This document shows, in pieces, positions 1 to 7,946 of a stretch of DNA of 11,382 bases. Each line of letters opens with the position of its first letter. Position 1 is the first letter of the stretch. A program made the position numbers and the translations under genes. The stretch comes from an uncultured Faecalicoccus sp. (lineage in GTDB: Bacteria > Bacillota_I > Bacilli_A > Erysipelotrichales > Erysipelotrichaceae), in NCBI GenBank assembly GCA_902497095.1, contig CABVDD010000051.1, positions 1 through 11,382 on the forward strand, in the 5' to 3' direction. A model generated the notes under the pieces. It had not been told where the DNA came from. It was given only the letters and a program-made list of their open reading frames with translations, and searched no databases.

Positions 1-181
1 TTGTGTGAAAAATATGAGCTCCATACTCGTGAACATTGATTCCTTCTATATTTTCAGTATAAATGTTTCCTCCAACATTAGGTCTCTTATCAATAACTAA
101 AACACTCTTTCCTTGTGCTTTTGCTTCATGAGCAATAACAGAACCATATAGTCCTGAACCAACTATCAAATAATCATACAT
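1..181 (-). CDS. glf: UDP-galactopyranose mutase, N-terminal part (cut by window edge)
   Basis: This flavoenzyme interconverts UDP-galactopyranose and UDP-galactofuranose in the cytoplasm, supplying the Galf donor for cell-surface polysaccharides. Only the first 60 codons are present. The protein begins MYDYLIVGSGLYG, a Rossmann FAD-binding start with a glycine-rich loop at residues 8-13. It continues with the acidic end of the second strand (VLVIDKRPNVGGN) and then YGAHIFHT near residue 53, a signature typical of bacterial Glf. The start ATG (181-179) is preceded by AGGTG at 188-192, six bases away, and this site overlaps the TAG stop of the flippase gene. The two genes are nine bases apart and probably translationally coupled. 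Its presence agrees with the GlfT2-like GT2 enzyme upstream. Identification is confident although the rest of the gene lies outside the window. Confidence 0.93.
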   Translation of the reverse strand, partial: MYDYLIVGSGLYGSVIAHEAKAQGKSVLVIDKRPNVGGNIYTENIEGINVHEYGAHIFHT

Positions 182-190
182 ATCAATCAC

Positions 191-1645
191 CTACTTTTTA
201 ATTTTTAACTTAAATAATATTGTATCACGTAATTGTAAAGCTACCTCTTCTTTTATTATCAATAATCCGACACCATAAATTCCAAAAAAGATAATAGCAG
301 ATATAAACAACTTAACAAATACTAAATTAATATTTATTATTTTCACCCAAAAAGACGCAAAAGCTGCAACTATGGACAAAAGAATATACCACGCGATTCT
401 AAATTTATTTTTTATTACTAACAAAAAATCTTTAGTACATATAATTTGAATCAATAAGACAATAAATTCAGCTATAGTAGTCGCTAAAGCAGCTCCTGCA
501 GCTCCATAACTCGGAATCATAAGCAAATTTAATCCAAAATCAATTGCAGCTCCAATAGTAACCGAATATAAAACATATTTTTCTCGTTCAACTGCTGTCA
601 AAACTTGAACACCTAACACTCCCGTTAGTCCGTTCGGAATTACTGCTATAGTAATAATTTGCATTGCTAGAAAAGCACCAGAATATCCTTCTCCAGCCAA
701 AAGTAACATAGATTCTCTTCCAAAAAGGATAAAATACGTTGCTAAAGGAATAGACATTAGTGTAGTAAAGTTTAATGCTTTTAACATTGTGGATAAAAAC
801 TGCTTATTCATTTTATGATTAACATAATATGACATACGTGGCAATAGTACGTTTCCTAACGATGTAACCAAGCTCAGCAAAATTGTCTTAATTTTAATTG
901 CGGCATTGTAAAATCCTACGTCTGTATCTGTTCTTAAAAATCCTAGCATTACTGTATCTAAATTTGTATAAATAGAAACTGCTAAGCTTTGAGCAAATAG
1001 TATGAATATAGGTTTAAAATGTTTCCTAAAAGAATAAGGTCCACTTGTCTTAAAATCAACAAATTTTTGTATTTTTATAAAGTTTAAAACATACGATCCA
1101 ACAGCCGCAAGCACTGTAATAGCACCATATATTACATAATCCTGCTCTTGATGCACTAATGTAAACATAAGAATTACCGAAATAACCTTAAATAGGATAG
1201 AGCGAATTGTAATATAATCATATTGCTCAAGTGCCTGAAATACCCAATTCATTCCAAATATATTAAGTAAAATATTAAAGCCATTAATGACAAAAAGAGT
1301 CTTTTCATGTGCAAATTGTGGGACTGTATATATGCTTATAATATATGTACTCACAACAATAAATGTAGTGCAAGAATTTATAATAAAAATTTCTTTAACT
1401 GTCTTCGATAACCTAAACTTATCATCTCGAACTTGAGCGCAAGCTCGTATTCCATATGTTGGAATACCTAACGAGGCCACCATCATAAAATAATTTGCTA
1501 CCGATGAAGCAAAGGACACTTTACCCATAGCGGCAGCTCCCAAAATACGTGAAACGTACGGGAATGTTATAAGAGGAAAAATAAACTGAGTAGCAGTTAG
1601 AATAAAATTCATTATAAAATTGTGTTTAACCGATTTAATCTCCAT
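191..1645 (-). CDS. wzx: Wzx-type polysaccharide repeat-unit flippase
   Basis: A 484-residue polytopic membrane protein of the polysaccharide transporter (PST/MVF) family. It would flip the undecaprenyl-diphosphate-linked repeat unit from the inner to the outer leaflet before polymerisation. The N-terminus (residues 10-36, NFI...ATQFIFPLITFPYVSRILG) is the typical first helix of this family, followed by the short VSFASSVANYF helix region. Near residues 380-393 YGAAGAALATTIAE is another family hallmark. About 12-14 hydrophobic segments are visible across the whole length, and the size is normal. The start is less well supported than its neighbours: the best Shine-Dalgarno (GGAG) lies about 14 bases upstream, and the 103 bases before it form the longest gap in this gene run. 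No better in-frame start is visible. It belongs to the same chain as wzy and the glycosyltransferases, as expected for a Wzx/Wzy locus. Confidence 0.92.
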   Translation of the reverse strand: MEIKSVKHNFIMNFILTATQFIFPLITFPYVSRILGAAAMGKVSFASSVANYFMMVASLGIPTYGIRACAQVRDDKFRLSKTVKEIFIINSCTTFIVVSTYIISIYTVPQFAHEKTLFVINGFNILLNIFGMNWVFQALEQYDYITIRSILFKVISVILMFTLVHQEQDYVIYGAITVLAAVGSYVLNFIKIQKFVDFKTSGPYSFRKHFKPIFILFAQSLAVSIYTNLDTVMLGFLRTDTDVGFYNAAIKIKTILLSLVTSLGNVLLPRMSYYVNHKMNKQFLSTMLKALNFTTLMSIPLATYFILFGRESMLLLAGEGYSGAFLAMQIITIAVIPNGLTGVLGVQVLTAVEREKYVLYSVTIGAAIDFGLNLLMIPSYGAAGAALATTIAEFIVLLIQIICTKDFLLVIKNKFRIAWYILLSIVAAFASFWVKIININLVFVKLFISAIIFFGIYGVGLLIIKEEVALQLRDTILFKLKIKK

Positions 1646-1748
1646 TTACCATTTCACTACTCCGCTTTCTATTCTATATTCATAAATATAAAACATGGAA
1701 CTCATGTAACAAGTCATTTAGCCTTTCATTTATTAAGCATATAAGATA

Positions 1749-2687
1749 TCAATCTCTAAGCTGTTTATAATAATCCATCGATGAAGAATCTAAATAATCT
1801 ACCATTGATTTTGTTTGTGGACCAAATGAAAAATGACCCACTACACAGTTCCCTGAGACAATAATAGGCTTAGATGAATTTATACAAAACCCACAAATCT
1901 GTGTTTCATCATTACCTATTCCTGAACCCAGAGTTTGGCGAAACATGTCCATTGCATCCCACAATGCTCTATCAAACATAATAAAACCAATACTAAATCT
2001 TATTGAACATACCGAATAATTATACGGAAGAAGCGAAAAATCCGCATTCATTTGATCCAAGTTAGGAACATATCCACCTTCACCCCAAAAAAATTTTGCT
2101 GTTTCAGGATTGGAAATAATAGGCATTTCATTTCGACTTGAATAGATAGGTCTTCCAAACTTTTCAGAATATTGTTTTTCTAAATTGTAATATTCTAATA
2201 TTTTCATGAAACCGAATCCATTCAAGGGAATTATCGGTGCCACAAAGCCTATATCTGTTTTACCATTGTTTTTAACATCTATGTATGTATCATATAATTT
2301 TTCAAAAGAATTTTGAGTGACAAAAATATCTTCATCCATTTTATAGATGTATTTTGCATTCTCATTTAAACTAATAGCAATATTTTGAGCTATAGCTACT
2401 TTGTTTTTTTCAACGGAAAGATATGACCATTGATTATTCTTTGCTATGCTACTAAGTTTTTCATCATATAATCCAGATGATACAATGCATACATCAATAT
2501 CATTTGGTAAATACTTTTCAAGACGTGAAAACACGTATGAATATAAATACTGCTTATATCCTGCTAAAACAATTAGATATTTTTCCTTTCCCTGTAATCG
2601 ATTATCAAATTTATATTTCGAATTTAGATTATTGAAATTATAATATCGAGTCCTAGCATTTAACAAAAATCTATGTATTGTTTCCAT
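1749..2687 (-). CDS. putative GT-A glycosyltransferase, family uncertain
   Basis: A 312-residue soluble protein without a signal peptide or clear membrane segment, so presumably cytoplasmic or membrane-associated. I recognise no specific family, but several features suggest a GT-A fold nucleotide-sugar transferase. A strand (KYLIVLAGYK, about 36-45) is followed by VCIVSSG, then by YIYKMDEDIFV at 113-123. In that segment the DED at 118-120 resembles the metal-binding DXD at the end of a GT-A strand. A later GIGNDETQICGF (256-267) resembles the acceptor-side acidic motif of GT2-like enzymes. The start ATG has an AAGGAG site six bases upstream, and the gene follows wzy by 21 bases. Position between wzy and wzx implies one specific linkage in the repeat unit. 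Donor and acceptor cannot be read from sequence. An alternative is a sugar-modifying transferase, but the DED motif favours a glycosyltransferase. Confidence 0.68.
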   Translation of the reverse strand: METIHRFLLNARTRYYNFNNLNSKYKFDNRLQGKEKYLIVLAGYKQYLYSYVFSRLEKYLPNDIDVCIVSSGLYDEKLSSIAKNNQWSYLSVEKNKVAIAQNIAISLNENAKYIYKMDEDIFVTQNSFEKLYDTYIDVKNNGKTDIGFVAPIIPLNGFGFMKILEYYNLEKQYSEKFGRPIYSSRNEMPIISNPETAKFFWGEGGYVPNLDQMNADFSLLPYNYSVCSIRFSIGFIMFDRALWDAMDMFRQTLGSGIGNDETQICGFCINSSKPIIVSGNCVVGHFSFGPQTKSMVDYLDSSSMDYYKQLRD

Positions 2688-2708
2688 GATACACTCCTTC
2701 TTTTAAAT

Positions 2709-3920
2709 TTACTTTGATAATACTATTTTGAATTTATGTCTTACTTTTTCGCTCAAATTGCCTTTTATCTTAATAAGAGAATCATTTCTATAAAACAAAA
2801 CTAATATAAATACATTATAAATCAAATTAAGCATAGAGAAATCGATTAAAAGATGAAGACCAATTATGCATATAATTAAATAGAGTCTATAATTTCCTGT
2901 TTTTAATAACTTATACAGCAAATAACTGACTAATATTATATATATAACTTCTGCAATAACTCCATACTTTATTAAGATATCAAGATAACCATTATCTACT
3001 GTAAAATATTCTGTACCAGCGTTTACATTAATGCCATATGCATTTACCGCTTCGCCTGTAAAACTAACTTGCTTGCCTGTTAAGGTTATACCATAGGTAG
3101 CTATAGCTTCTTGAGACAATCTTAGTCTAAAACTCAAAACCCTATTTAGTTCGTAAAGCCATTTTATTGATTCTGTATAGATCAAACTAATATATATGCT
3201 GAGAAACGCAAACCACATATAAATGCTGGAAAATAAAATTCTGATAATATTATTTTCCGTTACTTTTTTTACGATTTTCACTATAGGTCCGCTACACAGC
3301 AACAATGAAATTAACGTTAATCCAAATGATAATCTAGAATCTGTAAAACTGAAAACCACAAAATCCAACATCACTAGAAATAGCTTTATCTTAAAAGATT
3401 TATGCAAATAAATTGCAATTAACATTAGTTCGAAAATAAGTGTTCCCGGATACAGAGCATATAGAAATCCCAAAAAATGTCTGACACGTCCAGCTTGATT
3501 TAAAACATAATCAGTAATAATACCCAATTGACTTGAAAATATTATTATTAAAAGCATTATCAATATTAGCTTAAAGGATATCTCTAAGATTTTATCATAG
3601 TCTAAGTCTCTAGCGCATAAAGAAAAAATGACTAATGAAATCAAGGGGTTCGTCAATTGTAAATTATTGCTAGTCCAAATCAGCACGATGAAACATAAAA
3701 CAAGACCAGTTTGAAATAAAGTCTTTATCCTAAATCTGTTTATCACTATTTCACGAACAAATAAAAAAAAGAAACTGATTAAAACTAAAGCACTGTAATT
3801 CGGCAAATATAAAGCAAAAAAACTATTTGATAGTATTGAAACAATTATATAGAAAGAAAAAATGATTTCAAAACTATTTTGTCTATTTATCGTATAATTA
3901 ATTTGATTGTTTCTGATCAT
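2709..3920 (-). CDS. wzy: Wzy-type polysaccharide polymerase
   Basis: A 403-residue integral membrane protein with about 10-12 hydrophobic helices. The clearest are near residues 18-38, 43-60, 70-84, 113-131, 178-193, 198-210, 226-248, 318-338 and 344-377. A long polar loop spans roughly residues 250-315 between helices, the expected place for the large external loop of Wzy. It includes RVLSFRLRLSQ and then VDNGYLDILIKYG (308-320), a pattern common at the end of that loop in O-antigen and capsule polymerases. Wzy joins flipped repeat units into the polymer at the outer face of the membrane. Primary sequence in this family is poorly conserved, so the call rests on topology, loop motif, size and position beside wzx. 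The start has AAGGA about 10 bases upstream and lies 21 bases after the GT2 stop codon. A WaaL-like ligase is less likely in a Gram-positive locus. Confidence 0.85.
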   Translation of the reverse strand: MIRNNQINYTINRQNSFEIIFSFYIIVSILSNSFFALYLPNYSALVLISFFFLFVREIVINRFRIKTLFQTGLVLCFIVLIWTSNNLQLTNPLISLVIFSLCARDLDYDKILEISFKLILIMLLIIIFSSQLGIITDYVLNQAGRVRHFLGFLYALYPGTLIFELMLIAIYLHKSFKIKLFLVMLDFVVFSFTDSRLSFGLTLISLLLCSGPIVKIVKKVTENNIIRILFSSIYMWFAFLSIYISLIYTESIKWLYELNRVLSFRLRLSQEAIATYGITLTGKQVSFTGEAVNAYGINVNAGTEYFTVDNGYLDILIKYGVIAEVIYIILVSYLLYKLLKTGNYRLYLIICIIGLHLLIDFSMLNLIYNVFILVLFYRNDSLIKIKGNLSEKVRHKFKIVLSK

Positions 3921-3941
3921 AATAATATAATCCTTAGATAA

Positions 3942-4868
3942 TTAGTCATACCGGTTAGTCTCCTTAGAATCTTCGATAAATTGAATACTTGGATTAAAAA
4001 TAAATCCAGCTAAAGTTCCGTTAAGGAGTGTACATATTCTTGCAAACTTACTATCAGGTGATTTGATAACAATCCTAATCACTCTGCTAAGTACTCTAAT
4101 AATTCGTTTTATAACTCTTCGCTCTTGTCGCGCAATATAAATCCCATTTCTTGATTGGTAGTAGAATCTTTCAAGTCTGTCTTTTGGGGCTGAGACAATA
4201 TCAGCCCCAGTATTTGATGGTGCCTTATGAATAATGATACTATCAAGGTCTAGATAGGCCTTCTCTTCTTTTGACAGTCTACTTGTATATTCAATATCAT
4301 CTCCATAAATAAAAAATTCCGATATAGGAAGGCCTACTTTATGCACATATTTAATATTAACAAAACAGCCTACAAATGAAGCATCCTGAATAGGCGCAAT
4401 CTTTTTTTCAGATAGTAATTGAATATAACACAATTCATTTTCTTTTCTCCATTGAACGTGTGGAGTATTCATTCGAAATAGCTTCCCATTCGTCCAATAA
4501 ACTGTAGAAGCTATAAAAGAAAATTGATTGTCAATTAGAGTCGCTTTATACTGTAAACTCTTTAGAGCATCCTTCATGGGTATAGAATCATCATCCATAA
4601 TCCAGATATATCTATAGCCTGCATCAGCAGCGACTTTTATGCCAAATGCGAACCCACCAGCACCGCCAAGGTTCTTCCCTGTATTATGATAAATTATCCT
4701 ATTATCAATTTTACACATATGTAGCACATAGTTCTCAGTTTCATCAGTACTTGCATTATTGATAATAATAATATCACATGGTTCAGATTGATTTCTTAGT
4801 GCGTTGAGATTTTCTTTTAATAATTGTAATCTGTTATAAGTAACAACTATAGCCGCAGATTTATTCAT
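3942..4868 (-). CDS. GT2 glycosyltransferase, GlfT2/rhamnosyltransferase-like
   Basis: A 308-residue GT-A enzyme of family GT2 (COG1216 type). Visible motifs in order are VVTYNR (8-13) at the first nucleotide-binding strand, NNASTDET (37-44), NLGGAGGFAFG (66-76), WIMDDDSIP (89-97) carrying the metal-binding DDD, and FFIYGDDIEYTSRL (185-198) with the catalytic-base region. The NLGGAGGF plus DDD plus GDDIEY combination is characteristic of the subgroup that includes galactofuranosyltransferases such as GlfT2, and also rhamnosyltransferases. Because glf is in the same operon, transfer of galactofuranose is the best inference; rhamnose is less likely since no dTDP-rhamnose genes are visible. AAGGAG lies 11 bases before the ATG, and the preceding ATP-grasp gene ends 25 bases upstream. 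There is no membrane segment apart from weakly hydrophobic stretches in the C-terminal basic region, which may contact the membrane. Confidence 0.88.
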   Translation of the reverse strand: MNKSAAIVVTYNRLQLLKENLNALRNQSEPCDIIIINNASTDETENYVLHMCKIDNRIIYHNTGKNLGGAGGFAFGIKVAADAGYRYIWIMDDDSIPMKDALKSLQYKATLIDNQFSFIASTVYWTNGKLFRMNTPHVQWRKENELCYIQLLSEKKIAPIQDASFVGCFVNIKYVHKVGLPISEFFIYGDDIEYTSRLSKEEKAYLDLDSIIIHKAPSNTGADIVSAPKDRLERFYYQSRNGIYIARQERRVIKRIIRVLSRVIRIVIKSPDSKFARICTLLNGTLAGFIFNPSIQFIEDSKETNRYD

Positions 4869-4893
4869 GATAACATATACTCCTTCTAGTTTT

Positions 4894-5775
4894 TTATGAA
4901 GGCAGTGAAATCCAACTTCCTAAAATATAATCCCATTTATCATCTGTAAATCTTCCTAAACCACTATTCGGATAAAAGGTTAGCTCTCCAAAAAATATAT
5001 GCCCGTCAACATCGTAAAAATCAACTCTAATAAATGGAATATTTGCAGAAAGTATTTCAGCTAAATGCATCATATGATAGATACTTTTAGGAAATTCAAT
5101 CTGTTTTTTAGGATCTGGGGGACACACTACTTCACCAAGATCAATAAGGTTACATTTTTCATCATAATAATTGGCACGATGATTTTCAAACCTATCGAAA
5201 TCTACTTTAAAACATCTCACCTTTCCATTAAAGCAAAAAAATTTATAATCTCTTAATTCCTGGAGTTTCTTGTCAATTACATATTTTTCAGCAAGAACTT
5301 GCGGTTTAACTTCTTTATATGACCATTCTCTAGCAGCCCAATAATAATCTCTTCGTAGGCTTCTTTCTATTTTTCTTTTTGCTTGCTTATCCAAATCAGA
5401 TTTATCCTTACAAATGACTATTCCTCCACTATCATGAGTACACTTTAGCACAAATTGATCCGGTAATGAGTCAAAGTCTATTTCATCATAATGTTTCCAA
5501 ACTCCAAATGTAGGAATAATGTATTCATCACCAATTACACTTGCAACGTATTTCTTAACTAAATATTTATCGGCCATTATCGTGTATGTGGGATTTCTAT
5601 CATATAGTTTAAGCCATTGTATTTTTTCGTTAAAAGTTATTGGCATATCCAAATTTAGCTCTTTTCCAAATTGGATTCTATATAATAATTTTAAATCTTG
5701 TTTGTCATCTAAACATGATAATAATTTTGGATATCTTCTATTAAGCGCAAAAAACAACTTTTTCACATTATACAT
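4894..5775 (-). CDS. TupA-like ATP-grasp protein
   Basis: A 293-residue cytoplasmic protein of the TupA-like ATP-grasp family (Pfam TupA_ATPgrasp type), often annotated only as a glycosyltransferase or polysaccharide biosynthesis protein. Family landmarks are FNEKIQWLKLYDRNP (48-62), ADKYLVKKYV (68-77), FVLKCTHDSGG (108-118) with the ATP-binding lysine region, ELRDYKFFCFNGK (173-185), and VDFYDVDGHIFFGELTF followed by NSGLGRF (251-276), which carries metal-binding acidic residues. ATP-grasp enzymes form carboxylate-amine or similar bonds through an acyl-phosphate. The family name comes from the Bacillus teichuronopeptide gene tupA. Inference: it could attach an amino compound to the carboxyl of a uronic acid in the repeat unit, which fits the uronate-forming enzymes in this operon. 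A GGAGG site sits inside the last codons of the preceding gene, 13 bases from the ATG; that gene ends five bases upstream. Length is normal for the family. Confidence 0.85.
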   Translation of the reverse strand: MYNVKKLFFALNRRYPKLLSCLDDKQDLKLLYRIQFGKELNLDMPITFNEKIQWLKLYDRNPTYTIMADKYLVKKYVASVIGDEYIIPTFGVWKHYDEIDFDSLPDQFVLKCTHDSGGIVICKDKSDLDKQAKRKIERSLRRDYYWAAREWSYKEVKPQVLAEKYVIDKKLQELRDYKFFCFNGKVRCFKVDFDRFENHRANYYDEKCNLIDLGEVVCPPDPKKQIEFPKSIYHMMHLAEILSANIPFIRVDFYDVDGHIFFGELTFYPNSGLGRFTDDKWDYILGSWISLPS

Positions 5776-5780
5776 AGCAT

Positions 5781-6452
5781 TTATTTTTCCTCCAGAAACA
5801 TACGATTAATAAACCGATTAATGTCAATATATCTTGATTTACCAAAAGGTTCATAAGAAGCTTTAATACCATTACCAGAATATCTTTTAGGTTGCTTTAT
5901 ATAAATAACATCAGGACTTACTTTTAAACGTTCATCTGCTACAAAACATAATTTATTTTTTATCGGTAATTCTGCAAACTTTTTGATATGAGATAAAGAT
6001 GCACCATTCTGATCATTAAACTTTACAATCATTTTGTCCCTATTAACTCGTTTCACTCTCGCTTCCCACTTTCTTCTGGCAATTTGTACATCATGATAAT
6101 GAAGCATGTGAAGTTCAATATTATCTAGTCTTGCGATTGGGTATGTCTTCCAATTCCTTTTCTCATCTAATAAATTTTTCCATTTTGAATCATTTGGATC
6201 AATAAAATTTAATGGTTGATCCAAGTAATAATCCAAATTTTCAATTAATTGCAAATAATCATCTGGCATAATAAACATTCCTACCGTAGGCGATAATTTT
6301 CTTATTCCGTAACTTTCATATATAGTGCCACCCCAACAGTTATTCGATATAATTGTAAAATTTGCATTCTTTAGTTTTCGTCTGCGGATGTTTTTGAAGG
6401 TAGGCAACCATATATTATTTCTAAATTTTAATCTTATCGTTTCTATATCCAT
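5781..6452 (-). CDS. DUF1919-family exopolysaccharide-locus protein
   Basis: A 223-residue protein that I assign to the DUF1919 family, seen in capsule and exopolysaccharide loci but without an established activity. The recognisable core begins after a basic N-terminal region: FTIISNNCWGGTIYESYGI (32-50), then SPTVGMFIMPDDYLQLIENLDYYL (54-77, spanned here by its key residues PTVG and MPDDY). It continues with an ARLDNIELHMLHY segment near residue 110 and a conserved KFNDQNG around 143-149. The NNCWGG and HMLHYHD segments, with polar and aromatic residues, look like candidate active-site parts. There is no signal peptide or transmembrane helix, so it should be cytoplasmic. A plausible role is a transferase acting on the repeat unit, but that is inference. 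The start has AAGGAT about 10 bases upstream; it follows the GT4 gene by 29 bases and abuts the ATP-grasp gene with a five-base gap, suggesting coordinated expression. Confidence 0.78.
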   Translation of the reverse strand: MDIETIRLKFRNNIWLPTFKNIRRRKLKNANFTIISNNCWGGTIYESYGIRKLSPTVGMFIMPDDYLQLIENLDYYLDQPLNFIDPNDSKWKNLLDEKRNWKTYPIARLDNIELHMLHYHDVQIARRKWEARVKRVNRDKMIVKFNDQNGASLSHIKKFAELPIKNKLCFVADERLKVSPDVIYIKQPKRYSGNGIKASYEPFGKSRYIDINRFINRMFLEEK

Positions 6453-6481
6453 ATATCATCCAATCCTTAACCATTCTGAAA

Positions 6482-7594
6482 TCATTTACTACATTTTATT
6501 AAATTTATATATATATCTTCTAACTTTTTACATGAATCCTTAATATCGAAACCTTCTTGTTTCAATGCAAATCTCCCAGCCTCTGACTGCTTATAGCGAT
6601 CATTGAATTTATTTAGTAAAGTGTTTATATGTTTTATCCACTTCTCCGGTGATTCATTTATTGACTCAAACTCAACCAATTCTGAGGGGGCACATTCTTT
6701 TGTGATGTAATTCGAGATGATACAAGGTAATCCAACCGCCTGCCATTCAAGAACAACATTTGGTAATCCTTCGAATCTCGAGGGAAATAACATTATATCC
6801 ATTGCTTGTAATCGTTCTGGAACATTATCCACACTTCCAGCAAATATTACTTTTTCCCTAATATTTAGGCAATCAACCAGTTTTTCAATATCAGATTTAA
6901 GCGGTCCATCTCCCATAAGGTACAAAATTGTTTCTGGATGCTTTTTTTGATATTCATAAAATATTTTTATTAAATATTCATGATTTTTTTGAAAATTGAA
7001 CCTTCCTACATGACCAATAATTGTCTTTTCATCAAAATGATATTGTTTTCTCACTCTTTGTCTTGTGAATTCGCAAAATTTAAATTTTTCGAAATCTTTG
7101 CCATTATGTATAATAGTAAATGGCTTATTACCAAATAGCCATTTACCGGCATCTTCGCCACACGCCAGTCCATACGTATATAAGTGGTTAAATAACGGTC
7201 TCAAAATCTTATCGCTCCGAATTTGATCCGCTTTTGTGTTACGACTATGAGCTATTCTTACTTTAACATGTGCTAATTTTGATGCCAAAAGTTCTATACT
7301 CATTATTGCACTACTACCATGAACATGAACTATCTGAGGTTTTAACTCGTTTAGCTTTAATACTAGTTGGAAAAAATAATTTATTGTATGTTTCTTTCTA
7401 TCCTCAAATACTATAACTTTACATCCTACTCTTTGAAATTCTTCAATCATTTGACAATCGTCATTATGAACAGCCGCAACATAAATTTCAAATATTGATG
7501 TATCTATATTTCTAAAAAAAGCCAATTGTGTTGAGGAAATTCCTTCACGATGTATACCTCCAGTTATAATATGCAAAACTCTTATTTTTTCCAT
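6482..7594 (-). CDS. GT4-family glycosyltransferase
   Basis: A 370-residue GT-B retaining glycosyltransferase of family GT4. The N-terminal half holds the acceptor-binding domain, starting with RVLHIITGG and including QIVHVHGSS near residue 90. The C-terminal half binds the nucleotide sugar: IGHVGRFNFQKNHEYLI, LMGDGPL, and FPSRFEGLPNVVLEWQAVGLP, containing the EX7E pair (glutamates at about residues 275 and 283 from this start). It resembles EpsF/CapM-type capsule enzymes that add an internal sugar to the lipid-linked repeat unit in the cytoplasm. I chose the ATG at 7594 because AAGGAG (7601-7606) is six bases upstream of it; the in-frame ATG at 7600 directly abuts that site with no spacing. 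It is the first gene after the AT-rich gap and so may begin a separate transcript, although no convincing promoter is visible. Donor sugar unknown. Confidence 0.92.
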   Translation of the reverse strand: MEKIRVLHIITGGIHREGISSTQLAFFRNIDTSIFEIYVAAVHNDDCQMIEEFQRVGCKVIVFEDRKKHTINYFFQLVLKLNELKPQIVHVHGSSAIMSIELLASKLAHVKVRIAHSRNTKADQIRSDKILRPLFNHLYTYGLACGEDAGKWLFGNKPFTIIHNGKDFEKFKFCEFTRQRVRKQYHFDEKTIIGHVGRFNFQKNHEYLIKIFYEYQKKHPETILYLMGDGPLKSDIEKLVDCLNIREKVIFAGSVDNVPERLQAMDIMLFPSRFEGLPNVVLEWQAVGLPCIISNYITKECAPSELVEFESINESPEKWIKHINTLLNKFNDRYKQSEAGRFALKQEGFDIKDSCKKLEDIYINLIKCSK

Positions 7595-7600
7595 ACTCAT

Positions 7601-7606
7601 CTCCTT
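7601..7606 (-). promoter_or_regulatory. ribosome binding site deciding the GT4 start
   Basis: AAGGAG on the minus strand, six bases before the ATG at 7594 and zero bases before the in-frame ATG at 7600. Normal spacing selects 7594, which removes two residues from the longest reading frame. Confidence 0.75.
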
Positions 7607-7946
7607 ATGTTGCTTTTGACAATTTTACCCTACTCCGATGTATATGATGAAGGTTTAAGTCCTATGTCTATTCAATTACCAAAAATAGTACCCTGTATCT
7701 TGACCGGAACAGTATAAAATCAGAAAAATGATAAAAGAGCAATTCTTTAAAAAATTATTTACTATTAACCTCATACTAATCCACTCTTATATCAGAGAAA
7801 TCGTAACGAATTGTAATCATATAATTTTAGCCAATTATTTTTTCATTATATGTAGTTAAATTTTTGAAATTAATTAAAATGTGAAAAAAGAACTATAATT
7901 TGCAATCCGTTAAACTTATATGATTTCTAAACTTTTATTTTGCTTA
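7607..7946. other. AT-rich intergenic gap without a convincing gene
   Basis: About 340 bases separate the Alg13-like gene from the GT4 gene, while all other gaps in the window are 103 bases or less. The region is very AT-rich (7801-7860 has 12 G+C of 60). All frames on the minus strand are broken by stops; the longest ATG frame I found is 32 codons (7676-7774) with a poor ribosome binding site. A perfect TATAAT on the minus strand (7845-7850) has only a 3-of-6 match at the -35 position, so it is a weak promoter candidate. A short AT-only inverted repeat, ATAATT-6 nt-AATTAT, lies on the minus strand around 7820-7837. No GC-rich hairpin with a U-run, transposon end or recognisable gene remnant is visible. 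It may be a scar of gene replacement or hold a weak internal promoter. Confidence 0.6.

Noticed and set aside
1693..1707. Inverted repeat ACATG-5 nt-CATGT in the gap before wzx, followed by a short T-run in the transcript direction.
   Set aside because: The stem is only five base pairs and AT-leaning, too weak for an intrinsic terminator.
7616..7650. A perfect TTGACA on the plus strand (7616-7621), possibly a divergent promoter.
   Set aside because: No good TATAAT at 16-18 bases, and no plus-strand gene follows.
7676..7774. A 32-codon minus-strand frame starting ATG AGG TTA, with a hydrophobic middle, inside the AT-rich gap.
   Set aside because: Only a weak ribosome binding site, no recognisable domain, and short frames are expected by chance in AT-rich DNA.
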